Assembly: GCA_940337035.1 (NCBI GenBank)
Contig: CALNHX010003588.1
Span: 82,205 to 146,204, forward strand
Reading direction: 5' to 3'
DNA from: Agriotes lineatus
Taxonomy: Eukaryota > Arthropoda > Insecta > Coleoptera > Elateridae
DNA: 64,000 nucleotides
The notes beneath the pieces were generated by a model. That model worked only from the letters and a program-made list of their open reading frames with translations. It was not told the origin of the DNA and did no database searches. The position numbers and the translations under genes were made by a program. Shown here in pieces: positions 10,369 to 21,900 of this stretch. Position 1 is the first letter of the stretch; each line of letters opens with the position of its first letter.

Positions 10369-10406
10369 TAGAGATCCTGTATATAGAACTATATACAGGA
10401 TCTATA
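10369..10406. mobile_element. Minimal MITE: two terminal repeats only
   Basis: TAGAGATCCTGTATATAG is followed after AA by CTATATACAGGATCTATA, i.e. the two ends of a type A unit with essentially no interior. It sits between AGCTACCA (10361-10368, 6 of 8 matching the octamer) and AGCTACTC (10407-10414). Confidence 0.55.
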
Positions 10407-10414
10407 AGCTACTC

Positions 10415-10795
10415 CAGAGTCAGTAGATATAGGAGAGTACCGCCACGTCCGCCATGTTTGTTTCTCTGTCATATGCGTCACTTTGAGGTTAGTAACACAA
10501 TTCCGTCAATGTGCCATTTATTGGCAATCCGAAATTTTACTTAAAATTGGCAAGACTGTAAGTCTATGTCAAATTCGAGGTTAGCAGGTTAGGTTTTGTT
10601 TGTTATTTAACACAGACTGATGCAAAACATAACCTGCTAACCTCTAATGTGACATAGACTTACAGTCTTGCCATTTTCAAGTAAAATTTTAGACATAACT
10701 CAATCAATTATTGCTGATGGGTACAAAAATGGCGCCGATAACGGCATTTTCACGGATCAAAGAATGGCGGTACTCTCCTATATCTACTGACTCTG
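10415..10795. mobile_element. hAT-like MITE, type B copy 1 (381 bp)
   Basis: Termini are CAGAGTCAGTAGATATAGGA and its inverse, continuing through GAGTACCGCC. The arms pair over much of the unit (AGACTGTAAGTCTATGTCAA against TTGACATAGACTTACAGTCT-type sequence), making a long foldback. It is flanked by AGCTACTC at 10407-10414 and 10796-10803. An 8-bp duplication of nnnTAnnn form and a CAGAG start fit Buster-type hAT elements, an assignment by analogy. No ORF. Confidence 0.82.
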
Positions 10796-10803
10796 AGCTA
10801 CTC

Positions 10804-11174
10804 TAGAGTCCCTATATATAGGTTACTAAGAGTTGGGCAAAGAACGGGATACATTTTGATTGGTTTGGATCACTTTTTGCAAGGCATGTGTGATAAAAGT
10901 GCCGTTTTTGCATATTTTGTAACATGTTACGACTGATAGTTTCACAAATACAAATGTAAATCTTAACTAAATAGGCCGCATATTCCTAATAGTCGGTTCT
11001 AGAGATCCTAAGAATGATTAATACTCTGAAAAATCTCCCATCAAAGGCAAGTTGGCAAGGTTGGTTCCCATAACCTCTTTGTTCGACATATGTCAACTAT
11101 CTAATTTGGATAAAAAATGTATGTCAAATTAGGCTGTTTGCCCAACTCTTAGTAAGCTATATACAGGATCTCTA
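10804..11174. mobile_element. hAT-like MITE, type A copy 2 (371 bp)
   Basis: This is the reverse complement of the unit at 6970-7334, with shared landmarks such as GTAACATGTTACRAC-type sequence, TTCCTAATAGTCG and GGTTCCCATAACCTC. Ends are TAGAGTCCCTATATATAGG and the inverse ending GGATCTCTA. Octamers AGCTACTC lie at 10796-10803 and 11175-11182. Confidence 0.82.
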
Positions 11175-11182
11175 AGCTACTC

Positions 11183-11563
11183 CAGAGCCAGTAGATATAG
11201 GAGAGTACCGCCACGTCCGCCATGTTTGTTCCTCTGTCATATGCGTCACTTTGAGGTTTGTAACACAATTCCGTCAACGTGACATTTATTGACAATCTGA
11301 AATTTTATTTAAAATTGGCAACACTGTAAGTCCATGTCAAATTCGAGGTTAGCAGATTAGGTTTTGTTTGTTATTTGACACAAACTGACGCAAAACATAA
11401 CCTGATAACCTCGAATTTGACATAGACTTACAGTCTTGCCAATTGCAAGTAAAATTTTAGACATAACTCAATCAGTCATTGCTGATGGGAACAAAAATGG
11501 CGGCGATGGCGGCATTTTCACGGATCAAAGAATGGCGGTACTCTCCTATATCTACTGGCTCTG
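11183..11563. mobile_element. hAT-like MITE, type B copy 2 (381 bp)
   Basis: It has the same length, termini and foldback arms as the unit at 10415 and follows it closely base by base (CAGAGCCAGTAGATATAGGA at the start). It is flanked by AGCTACTC at 11175-11182 and 11564-11571. An ORF read inside it simply crosses the arms. Confidence 0.82.
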
Positions 11564-11571
11564 AGCTACTC

Positions 11572-11952
11572 CAGAGCCAGTACATATAGGAGAGTACCGC
11601 CACGTCCGCCATGTTTGTTCCTTTGCCATTTGCGTCACTTTGAGGTTTGTAGCACAATTCCGTCAACGTGACATTTATTGGCAATCTGAAATTTTACTTA
11701 AAATTGGTAAGACTGTAAGTCTCAGTCAAATTCGAGGTTAGTATGTTAGATTTTGTTTGTTATTTGACACAAACTGACGGGAAACATAACCCGATAACCT
11801 CGAATTTGACATAGACTTACAGTCTTGCCAATTTCAGGTAAAATTTTAGTCATAACTCAATAAGTCATTGCTGATGGGAACAAAAATGGCGGCGATGACG
11901 GCATTTTTACGGATCAAAGAATGGCGGTACTCTCCTATATCTACTGGCTCTG
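11572..11952. mobile_element. hAT-like MITE, type B copy 3 (381 bp)
   Basis: A third copy directly abuts copy 2, sharing a single AGCTACTC at 11564-11571; the far octamer is at 11953-11960. The start reads CAGAGCCAGTACATATAGGA. The two neighbours are in tandem without intervening DNA. Confidence 0.82.
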
Positions 11953-11960
11953 AGCTACTC

Positions 11961-12165
11961 TAGAGTTCTTGTATATAAAAGAGTTGGGACATGTAGGGTG
12001 ACCTGTTTTGGATCCACAAACCATGGAGTACCTGATTTTTGCCAATTTTAAATTTTATGCATATAGGCTACTTCTTTCAACTAAATGAAATAGATCTTTG
12101 CTACATCACATGGTCCTTGATTTGTGGATCCCATGGCTCAACTCTTAGTACATATAGGAACTCTA
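11961..12165. mobile_element. Short MITE, type C (205 bp)
   Basis: Ends are TAGAGTTCTTGTATATAAAA and TACATATAGGAACTCTA, followed inward by AGAGTTGGGAC and its inverse-like GGCTCAACTCTT. TGGATCCACAAACCATGG pairs with CTTTGATTTGTGGATCCCAT-type sequence. It is flanked by AGCTACTC at 11953-11960 and 12166-12173. Its interior is unlike types A, B and D. Confidence 0.75.
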
Positions 12166-12173
12166 AGCTACTC

Positions 12174-12500
12174 TAGTGTACCTGTATAATACTTTAGTAA
12201 GAGTAGAGCAAACAGCAAAAAATTTTGGATCATTTTTTCATGGCTACCAAGATTTAATGGTATAGTGAAAAACAAGGTTGGCAAAACTGACACACGAGTT
12301 GTCAGTTTAATCAAATTCGAGGTTAGCAGGTTAGGTTTTGTGTCAGTCTGTATCAGAATTTGATTAAACTGACAACTCGTGTGTCAGTTTTGCCAACCTT
12401 GTTGTTCACTATACTATTAAATCTTGGTAGCCATGAAAAAATTATCCAAAATTTTTCGCTGTTTGCTCTACTCTTACTAAAGTATTATACAGGTACACTA
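12174..12500. mobile_element. Foldback MITE, type D (327 bp)
   Basis: TAGTGTACCTGTATAATACT begins the unit and its exact inverse ends it; the arms stay nearly perfectly complementary for about 140 bp each, through AGCAAACAGC, CATGGCTACCAAGATTTAAT and GTTTTGCCAACCTTG. It is flanked by AGCTACTC at 12166-12173 and 12501-12508. D-like ends also abut the type A unit at 6970 and the mini-unit at 10369. Confidence 0.82.
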
Positions 12501-12508
12501 AGCTACTC

Positions 12509-12899
12509 TTCCCTCTAGCGACATCTATCTGAAAGTTTTGCAAAGACCAGACTGGCAAATACATTTGTCCGTGATTACATGTTTTTATCTTTTTTAATAC
12601 CCGGTGGTTGTTCTCATAGATTTCAATGAAGTACTACCCGCAAATGCAACAGAAGCTGTAATTGAAATTACTGAAGTTAGTTTATGAGTTTTTTTAACAC
12701 TTTATTATCAGATCAGCACACAGTGCTATACATGGTACGGGTACTATTTACATGTTTGTACGTTACATCACTATTCGCTAATATACATAAGTTTTTCAAT
12801 AATATTAAATATGCCGGATTGTACTTTATTTTGGTGACAAGAGTGTTTGTTAGTGAGTCATGTTGAGTTTGTTGATTGATCATTCAGCATTACTGTCTA
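12509..12899. other. Spacer between MITE array and LINE remnant
   Basis: Unique AT-rich sequence. A 60-codon ORF at 12684-12866 is hydrophobic and has no family character. It probably includes the 3' UTR of the minus-strand LINE fragment that begins at 12900. Confidence 0.35.
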
Positions 12900-14460
12900 T
12901 TATAAGTACTTATCTATCGGTAACTTCTTTTTGAGTCTAGTGTGAATCGAGCGTTTTCCTAGACTGTAATGTACCGCACCTTCACAAAGTTCAATATTAT
13001 TATAAAAGGATTTAGTCAGTTTAATGACATATTCTTGAATTTCGGGAATACCAGTTTCCCTATGCAGTTGATTGTTTCTTGTATACCATTCAGCATTAGT
13101 TATGATGCGCAGTATTTTATTTTGTAGTACTTGAAGCTTGTTTATGCTAGACTTGGAGGTTGAGATTCACACACTACAACCATATGTGAAGATTGGCCTT
13201 ATTATGGATGTGTAAATTAAAGCTTAAGAGAGGATTTTCTGTTTATAATTGGATATTACATGCCGTCTTGTGTATGATTCTGATAGCTATTTATTTGTGT
13301 GGAAGCTCTAGGTTAACCGTCTATCCAAGTATATACCTCGGTACCTGACGGCGTTGTCCTTAGGATTGCACTGTATTGGAGTGCCGTTAATGACTATGCT
13401 AGGCGGATCTTGAGGAGTGTAAACATTTTTGCTTCGCATTTAATATTTATTAATATTTATGCACCATTTGGTGAACCACTGATTTACTTTGTCGACGACA
13501 CTATGTTGAAGTTTCCTGGCCTTCTTGTGAGAGAATTGCCGTGTCATCTGCGTACATAGCTAGATCAGCTTTGGGAATTTCAGGGATATCGCTCATGAAT
13601 ACGTTGAATAGGGTGGGACCCAATATTGAGCCTTGAGGCACGCCAGCTTGTACATGGTAGATTGAAGACGTATATGAGTTTACTCGTACTTGGAAAGTCC
13701 TGTTAGTTACAAATGACTCAACTGCTTTTAAAAAGTAAGTAGGTATATTTATCTTGTTCATTTTGTAAATAAGGCCTTCAGTTCAAATTCTATCAAAGGC
13801 TTGCTCTACAGCGGTAAAAGCTATGAGTGTATGTTTTTTGCTTTCTAACCCCTCTTCTTTTCTTTCAATTAATCTTAAGATTTGATGAGTTGTTGAGTGG
13901 AAAGGTTTAAATCCGCACTGAAGATGCGGTAGTAAGTTATTTTCTTCCGTGTATTTTTGCAGGCGAGTTAACATTGCGCGTTCTAGAAGTTTAGAAATAA
14001 TAAAGGACAATAGACTTATCGGTTTATAGTTTTTTGGATTATTATGTTGTTTTCTGGCTTAGGGATCATCAGTTTCCAGACGGTAGGAAAATACCCTACT
14101 CTTAAGCTGGTATTAAATATTGCTACCGGGTATGAGATTGACTTCTTCGAAAGGTTTTTGAGTAGTACGTTTGGAATTTTATCTTTTCCGGGAGATTTCT
14201 TCGTTTTTATATTGGAGATATATTTGTTAATTTCTGCTGGAGAAATGAGTTCTGAGAGTGTGGAGGTATTGTGCTGAGGTTTTACCTAATTCTCGTTCTA
14301 TGAATTGTACATGATTTGTGTTTTCGTGATTTATTATCGTTGTCAATGTGCTTTGGAGTTGTTTCACGAATATTTCAAATTTTTCTTTATCATGTGCAAT
14401 TGTTTGGTTTTCCACACGCAACACTGGAATGTTAATTTGTTTAATCGAAAGTTGCACCTA
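12900..14460 (-). pseudogene. Decayed Jockey-like LINE ORF2
   Basis: Minus-strand pieces run in order: a linker fragment (14457-14227), ISKLLERAMLTRL and LLPHLQCGFKPFHSTTHQIL (14010-13783), VPQGSILGPTLFNVFMSDI and YADDTAIL (13761-13501), then a C-terminal region with LQNKILRIITNAEWYTRNNQ and a stop at 12900-12902. Motifs B and C of RT are still legible. The protein is a relative of the LINE at 2331-6200 (compare NKILRIAVNAPWYVRNEQ) but is broken by several frameshifts and stops. Endonuclease and ORF1 are missing. Confidence 0.82.
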
Positions 14461-14472
14461 CCTTATTTTTTT

Positions 14473-14860
14473 ACACCCTGTATATTTTTCAATGGGAATT
14501 TGATGTCGAATGAAAAAATATTTAGTTTTTTACATTTATTGAGCTTTACCGTCAACACATCATTCAATATCAATGCATTTTTGCCGTCACGATAGCCTTG
14601 CAAAACAAAAACAAAATTATGATAAAGAACCATTGTCTCTGTCAAATAATGCAATTTAAAGTTTATGCAAGTAGTTTACGTTCAAAATGACGTTGACTTA
14701 CTAAGTTCGTTTTATTCTCACGATCTTAAGTTTTTATGCAGAGTAGTTAGCCTCTTTCATTTAATATCTTGATAGAAACGCTCAATAAATGTATAAAACT
14801 GTATATTGTTCAATTTACAATCAAATTCTCTATCCGAATACTGAAAAATATACAGGGTGT
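14473..14860. mobile_element. Foldback element with ACACCCTGTATA ends
   Basis: ACACCCTGTATATTTTTCA at 14473-14491 is matched by its exact inverse TGAAAAATATACAGGGTGT at 14842-14860. The CACCCTGTATA motif recurs in other repeats in the window. The interior is about 350 bp of AT-rich DNA with no recognised gene. No target duplication is evident, and the ends point opposite to those at 60531-61398, so these could instead be the ends of two neighbouring elements. Confidence 0.5.
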
Positions 14861-14865
14861 TCTAT

Positions 14866-16060
14866 TTAAAAATTGTAAGATAGGTGTGCTTGTTCCGCAG
14901 TTACTGTGGTTAAATTATATTTGAAATACAAAACTGGTAGCATGGCGGAAACCCTAAAAAGTAACTGGTGGAATAAAGTGCTGGAATTCATAATTCCATT
15001 TAGAAGTTTGAAAGCAACTAAAAGATATTGTACGAAACGCCTAGAAGACAAAGATGGTAGTGTGGGTTGATGTTGAGGGAATTTATGAATTAACGATTTA
15101 ATAAATTTGTTCTGAATTTTTTGAATTCTGTTAATATAAATATCATATTGGGGCGACCAGACGCTGGAAGCGTAGTCAAGGTAGTTACGCACACAAGATA
15201 GTTATATAAAGTGACAAGAGTGACTGGCGAACGGAAATTTTTAGAAGAACGAAAGAGAAATCCTTACGTTCTATTCGCTTTAGTTGTTATGGACTCTATA
15301 TCGATATCGAACTGTAACGTAGAGTCAAAAATAACACCAAGGTCTCGAACCCGAGGGCAGAGCACAAGCATGAAATTAACGATATAGGCACTGTTGATTC
15401 AATAACGATTACGAGTAAATCTGATGGAGCATTTATTTGTATTACTAGTGAGTTTATTGCTGGTACAATAACTACAAAAAGAATATATAAAAGTTTGAAG
15501 TATGTGAGAATCGCAGCTGTTATTAGTAATATCGAGGATCTTAGTGTCATCTGCATACATAAGAAAGTTAGTGGGAGGTATATGATGTGTAATATGTAAG
15601 AAAAAACAATGGGGCTAAGTGCGACCCTTGATGCACACCAGATGTGACGTTAACCGGTTCAGAGATAAAACCATTAACTGCAACTAGTTCAGTCCTGTTG
15701 CTTAACTAAGATTTGACCCACAGCAATAAATTCCCATGAATACCGATGTGCTCTAATTTTGAAAGTAGGAGCTAATGATTAATCTTACCATCTCCACATA
15801 ACATAATAAATTGGTGGTATCCACTGACCTGCCAGGGAAGAAACCATGTTGCTATTCAGGGATATATCGCTTTAAAAACGCAAATATATTTTCAAATAAG
15901 ATGGATTCCAATATTTTATTAAATATAGAGAGCTTTGAGATAGGATCATAATTTTGAGTTAGACTTGTAAATTGGTGTAATTAAGGCCTTCTTCCATATG
16001 GTTGAGCAAAAACCTTTCTCAATGAAAGATTGAATGATAAAGTAAGACGTTTAAATAAAC
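14866..16060 (-). pseudogene. Second degenerate LINE reverse transcriptase
   Basis: Minus-strand fragments in order are IFAFLKRYIPE and QHGFFPGRSVDTTNL (around 15900-15820), PVNVTSGVHQGSHLAPLFF (around 15655-15600), a YADDT-like box (15560-15535), and the C-terminal LDYASSVWSPQYDIYINRIQ with QNKFIKSLIHKF (15192-15070). The QHGF..GRS and SGVHQGS signatures belong to a Jockey/CR1-group lineage different from the LINE ending at 2331. Many frameshifts and stops; an old copy. Confidence 0.72.
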
Positions 16061-17216
16061 TATCAGCTCAGTGATTTTTTTAAATTTTGGTTTGACAAAT
16101 TATTGCAGCGCCCCCTACTGGAAAACGTTGAAATGTTTTTTCATGGCTAGCCATTGGGGATTGTTTTGCAGGGCTAGCATTACAAACGCATACTTTCTCG
16201 TCTCTATGGAGATGGTAATATTCGATTTTCTTATAATGTATGATGAGAATACATTTACACATAGTGTGGGCGTGGCATATCCTTAGGAATCTAAAGGTAA
16301 CAATCACATTCTCACGGAGACACAATACCACACTGCGTCTTAAAATAAATTCACTGTTTGCAACTACCGTTTTTCCAACAGATGTCAATATATCTGAAAA
16401 TTCCCTGAAACAGAGAGCTTCTCTTTATTTTCTGCAATAGGAGTAAAAAGATATACCGTCGGCACAGTACTATTTTTTAATCCTCCTACTACCATCAGCG
16501 CTTATCTTTCCCACTTGCATTCCTCAAAATGTTCGAAAATTCTTTAGTTGTTATTCAGATACGAGTTTTCTCGACCAGTCTTCTTAGGGTATATATCAGG
16601 TCTGGTTATATTTCGAGAACACAATTTCATTTTTGCACCCTTTCTTTTCTATTTGTTCAACCCATTACAGCAGTGGCCCAGTAAAAGGTTTAAATAGAGC
16701 AAAATTTCAATTTCAAACAAACGTATTCAAGTCACAAAACTTCAAATTGAAGCTTTAGATGCTGGTCCTACGATCCCGATCTACAGGAGTATAACGAAAA
16801 AGAAGACTTTCACCGACAACGCCGTAATGGACGCCATGCCGCAGAGGACAATGAGCAATTAACAGAAGGTCGCTTCTACCCGAACCTACGACACCACAGC
16901 TATTTGGCTAATTCAGCAGCAACCAGGCTATTTTTTGTTGGGAATTACCACGGTGCAAGGATCTATTTTCCGGAAATATCAAAAAGTGAGTCCATTTTTT
17001 CAATTTTCTTTAATGTTTCAATTAAGTCACGCGTTGTAAAATTACGGTTACAGTGTTTTCATTTCATTTTTTATATACGTGTGTTAAATTACCTTATTCA
17101 AGGGTAGCTAAATTAACAACGCTTATTGCACATTCTGTTTAATATAATCTATAAATTTGTTGCTGGCAAAAGCCAGTGTAATTCAGCACAGCATTCTATT
17201 TGTGGGGAATTATATA
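16061..17216. other. Unassigned region, no confident gene
   Basis: Short ORFs on both strands (16071-16440) overlap each other and show no family features. Around 16800-16985 the plus strand reads a plausible peptide (RFYPNLRHHSYLANSAATRL) followed by GTGAGTC, a splice donor-like site, but I cannot name it. No terminal repeats were found. Confidence 0.3.
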
Positions 17217-17616
17217 CAACAAGCAATCCAGTGAGACAAATGTCTCATTTGAAAAAACAAAAAAGACCGTTTTTCAAATAGAACGCGTATTAGATAAAAA
17301 CTGTACCCAGACCTGGAAGGTGTCAAAGTGGTTGCCTAACCGATCGACGTTTTAAGGCGTAGAGGGTCGCAGCTCCGTTTGGCTGCTGAAACATTTTTAT
17401 TTCATACGCGTTCTATTTGAAAAACGGTCTTTTTTGTGATTTCTCAAAAACCAGAAGTGTCACGTGACTGAAATTCGGTTCCTGAGCTGACATGACCATT
17501 CCAAACATATAGCTTTCATAACTTTTTTCTCTATCTCTTACGGTTTGGCTGCTGAAACAGCGTCCCGGACGGACGGACGGACGGACAGACAAATCTATTA
17601 GATAAAGGATGGCTAC
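17217..17616. repeat. Interspersed repeat ending in GGAC tandem, copy 1
   Basis: Landmarks are CAGTGAGACAAATGTCTCAT, AAAAGACCGTTTTTCAAATA, TTGGTTCCTGAGCTGACATG-type sequence, TCTATCTCTTACGGTTTGGC, a (GGAC)n run and ATTAGATAAAGG. The same order recurs at 57778-58147. This copy also holds an inverted pair (ACCGTTTTTCAAATAGAACG near 17265 and CGTTCTATTTGAAAAACGGT near 17408). Class unknown. Confidence 0.6.
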
Positions 17617-18950
17617 TGAAATGTCTCAATTAACGAGAAAGAAGGGAACAATTAAGCATAAATTGACTAATTTTAATTTGTTTTTGACACCTATTCAAGA
17701 AACATTTGCAAATAAGACGGCAATTCCTGAAAAAACCAGTGGTAGATTTGAGATTACGAGTTGAAAATTTGGTAAATTTATTACAAGAATTTGAGGAAGT
17801 TCAATTACGTATAGAATATTTATGCGAGGAAGAGTTACTAAAGCGAGAATATTTACAACGAGATAATTTCACTGAGTTGTATTCATCAAGCTTAGCTACA
17901 AGCAAAATTATTTTAGATAGCATCAAGCTTGGCGAGAGAGATAGCGATAAAGGTCCTGCGCAACTATATCAGGGTGGAGATGCAATACAAAATATTAAAC
18001 TTCCCGTAATCGATCTTCCAAAGTTTAATGGGAATTATAATATTTGGTTAGAATTCTAAGACACATTTGAATCCATGATTTACTTAAATACTTCAACTAA
18101 TTATATTCAGAAATATCACTATTTACGCGCAAGCTTAGAGAGCGAAGCCCTTAAGGTTATACAATCTTTAACATTTTCTTCAAATAATATTATATGGTAG
18201 CATGGGAACTTTTATACAACAGATTCAACAATTCAAGATTATTAGTGCACAATCATATAAAGTCATTGTTTGATTTAGAATCCTTAGTTAAAGAATCTTC
18301 TGCAGGGTTGCGCAATTTAATAGATAATGTTAACAATCATTTAACAGCTTTGGAAACTCTTAAGCAACCGGTTAAACATGAGACACAATAATTATTTTTA
18401 TAGTATCATCAAAGCTTGATAAACAAACTGCTCGTGAATGGGAAAAACACAAAATTTCAAATGACTTTCCACAATTAGATGAAATGTTTCAATTTTTGCG
18501 AACAAGGGCAGATTGGTTGGAAACGTTAGAAATTAATCATTCCACAAAATTTCAAAGGATAAACGCAATGTAAAACACATATCACTTGCCAGTTCAACAA
18601 GAAAATGCAATTATTGTAAACAGGACCATTTAATCTATAATTGTGAAGAATTTTTAAGGTTTGATACACCATCCAAAATTAGTGAGGTGCAAGAATTTAC
18701 ACTTTGTAAAAATTGCTTATGCACTGGCCATGTAGCAAAATATTGCAAATATGGTTCGTGTAAAACTTGTAAGAGAAAACGTAATACAATGCTCCATGTA
18801 TTTACTTTAGCAGAACATAATGCTCAATTCAACAATCCAAGTACATCAACTCAAGTAGCATTGTTCAGCTATAGCCTACACATGCTTTATGTACTATTAT
18901 CAACCGCACTCGTGTCTGTTTTTCGACTCGCACGGAAAATATTATAATGT
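17610..18950 (+). pseudogene. Pao gag with DUF1759 and zinc knuckle
   Basis: Pieces in order: a start near 17610 (ATGGCTACTGAAATG); an amphipathic, coiled-coil-like stretch (17706-17980, rich in Glu and Leu); the DUF1759 segment IKLPVIDLPKFNGNYNIWLEF (17995-18057); SGLRNLIDNVNNHLTALETL-type sequence after a break (18300-18370); REWEKHKISNDFPQLDEMFQ after another (18430-18490); and a knuckle with CNYCKQDHLIYNC and CLCTGHVAKYCKYG (18600-18770). Gag would form the particle and bind element RNA. At least three stops or shifts separate these parts. Confidence 0.78.
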
Positions 18951-21900
18951 TCGACTACTATTAGACAGTGGATCCCAGTCCAATTTTATATCAGCCCGGT
19001 TGTGTAAAAACCTCAATTTAGAACAAGAGGCTACGAATATTTCTCTTGTTGGTGTTAATGCTATTGCTTCAAATATAAACTCCAAGTGCAGAGTAACAGT
19101 AAAATCGTTATATAGCAATTTTATGTTAACAATTTCTTGTTTTGTGCTACCAAGAATAACTGGTCCCTTACCGACATCTAATTTTAATATTAGCTCTTGG
19201 AAAATTGCAAACATTTACTTGGAAGATGCTAAATTTAATGAAGCTTCTGAGATTGATTTACTGATACGAGCAGTTCACTTTTGGAACCTAATTTCAAATA
19301 AACAAATTTTATTAGGTCGATCCTTACCAGTATTACGCAACACAGTATTTGGTTGGATATTCGCAGGTACAATTAATTCACCTACAACAACTGTTTATTG
19401 TTGCTTATCAAAAACGACTGATTTAGCTAACACTTTGCGAAAATTTTGGGAGGTGGAAGTGTGTCCAAACAATATTCACTATTCAAGCGATGATATCCAA
19501 TGCGAAAATCATTTTGTAGAAAATGTCACTAGGAACTCCGACGGTAAGTTTGTAGTTCGGATTCCACTACAACTTTTACCTTCAAATTTAGGAAATTCCC
19601 AAGATACTGCAATTAAGCGATTTTTGCAGTTAGAAAGTAAACTAAATTCCAATTTAGCACTAGGGAAACACTATAGAGAATTTATGCACGAATATAAAAA
19701 ATTAGATCACATGGCTGTTTGTGATAAAGTAGAACCTCAGCATTTGACATTTTTTCTACCACATCACTGTGTTTTTAAAAACAATAGCTTAACAACAAAG
19801 CTTAGAGTCGTGTTTGACGGTTCCTCACAGTCAACGTCTGGTTGGTCACTAAATGATCTACAATTTACTTGGCCAGCAATACAAAATGATATATTTTTAA
19901 TTATAATACGATTTAGACAGTACAGGTGGGTGGTATCAGCAGATATTGACAAAATGTATAGACAGATTTTGGTTCATCCAGATGATAAGTACTTACAAAA
20001 CGTAGTCTGGAGGTACCATCAAGATGAAGATATTTCAATTTATCAGTTAAATACAGTTACATATGCAACAACTCCAGCACCATTTTTAGCCATTAGATGT
20101 TTGAGACAGTTATCACACGGAATGAAATCTAAGTACCCCATAGCCTCAGAAATAATTGCACGTGATTTCTTTGTTGACGACTTAATTACCGGTTTTGATT
20201 CTGAAAACGATGCCATTGCAGTATGTTCCGACATAGTAAACATTCTAGAAACTTCCAAATTTGTACTGAGGAAATGGAATTCGAATAGTTTTAATTTTAT
20301 GCGACAAGTGCAAGATTCTAAAGAACCAGCTAATTTGTTATATATAGGAGCTAACGACCAAACAAAAACCTTAGGGATTCAATGGAATAGTAAAACTGAC
20401 ATCTTAAGTTATAGAATAGCTGAATTATCAGAATTTTATATAGTAAGAAAGCGTAGCATTTTGTCAGATATAGCAAAGGTATACGATCCATTAGGTCTCT
20501 TAGGTCCATGTACAATATTAGGGAAAATAATTATACAAAAACTATGGCTGTTACAACTAGACTGGGATCAAGAAGTGCCAATGAATTGAAAAATAGGTGG
20601 TTGCATTTTAGGAAAAATATATCTAAACTTAATCAGTTACAAATTCAACGACACGCTATTTGTTCCGATGCAATTAAAATCGAACTACGCGGGTTTTGTG
20701 ATGCTTCTAAGGATGCTTATTCAGCCTGTGTTTATTTATGCAGCACCGATTCACAAAATAAAATACAAGTAAACTTGTTGTGTGCTAAAACTAATGTAGC
20801 TCCTCTTTAAACGTGTAACCGTCCCAAGGCTGGAACTATGTAGTGCTGTCATATTAGCTAGATTAATGAGAAAGGTAACCGAATCGCTGACTATTCATCC
20901 AAAGGTGTTTCTTTGGTCTGATTCGCAAGTAGTACTTCACTGGATTTACACTGAGTCGAAACAATTACAAATATTTGTCGGAAATACAGTATCAGAAATT
21001 CAAAGTAGTACCAAGGTCGATAGTTGGAATTATGTGAATACTAAAGAGAATCCAGCTGATATAGCATCCCGCGGACTATCTCCGAACTTATTAGCTGATT
21101 TCAATATGTGGTGGAATGGGCCTAGCTGGCTTTCCGATCAAAATCGTAAAGGTAAATGTTTCGAACAGGCATTGTCAAGTTATGAAATTCCCGAGTTACG
21201 AAAACATGTGCACATCGCAAATACTATGGAGCGATTTGAATTTGCAAGGTTTTCAAATTTATCCAATGTAAAGCGTGCTGTGGGTTATTGTTTGAGATTT
21301 ATTAAAAATTCAAAATTACCAAAGTCAGAACGTCAATTTGGAGAGTTATCAACCAGTGAATTAAATAACAGCTTGAGCAATTAGTTAGAATCGCACAAGC
21401 GGATACGTTTTTCGAAGAAATTAAACTATTGAATTTAGGTAAAGGTTTAAATAAAAAAACTGTAATTAGAGGATTAGCACCCTTTATTGATAAGGAATGC
21501 TTTCTAAGAGTTGGAGGTAGATTAAAGAATTCTTATTTGGATTATGGCGCAAAACACCCATTACTTTTATCTGGGAAGCACATTCTCATGTCGTTAATAT
21601 TTGAATATTACCACAAAATATTACTACATGGAGGGCCGCAGCTATTGATAGCTACAGTGCGCCAAAAATATTAGCCTACGTCCGGAATCACAACGGCAAA
21701 GAATGTTACACGTAAATGTGTAACTTGTTTTAAATTTAAACCAAAACCAATAAATCCCATTATGGCTCATCTTCCTGAAAATCGCGTTAAGATTACGAAT
21801 CCATTTCATATTACTGGTATATACTACGCAAGGCCATTTACATTAAGGGATCGAAAGGGATGCGGTTGTAGATTTATAAAGGGGTATATTTGCATTTTTA

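Noticed and set aside
16071..16440. Overlapping 71-, 102- and 66-aa ORFs
   Set aside because: Both strands are open at once and none has family character.
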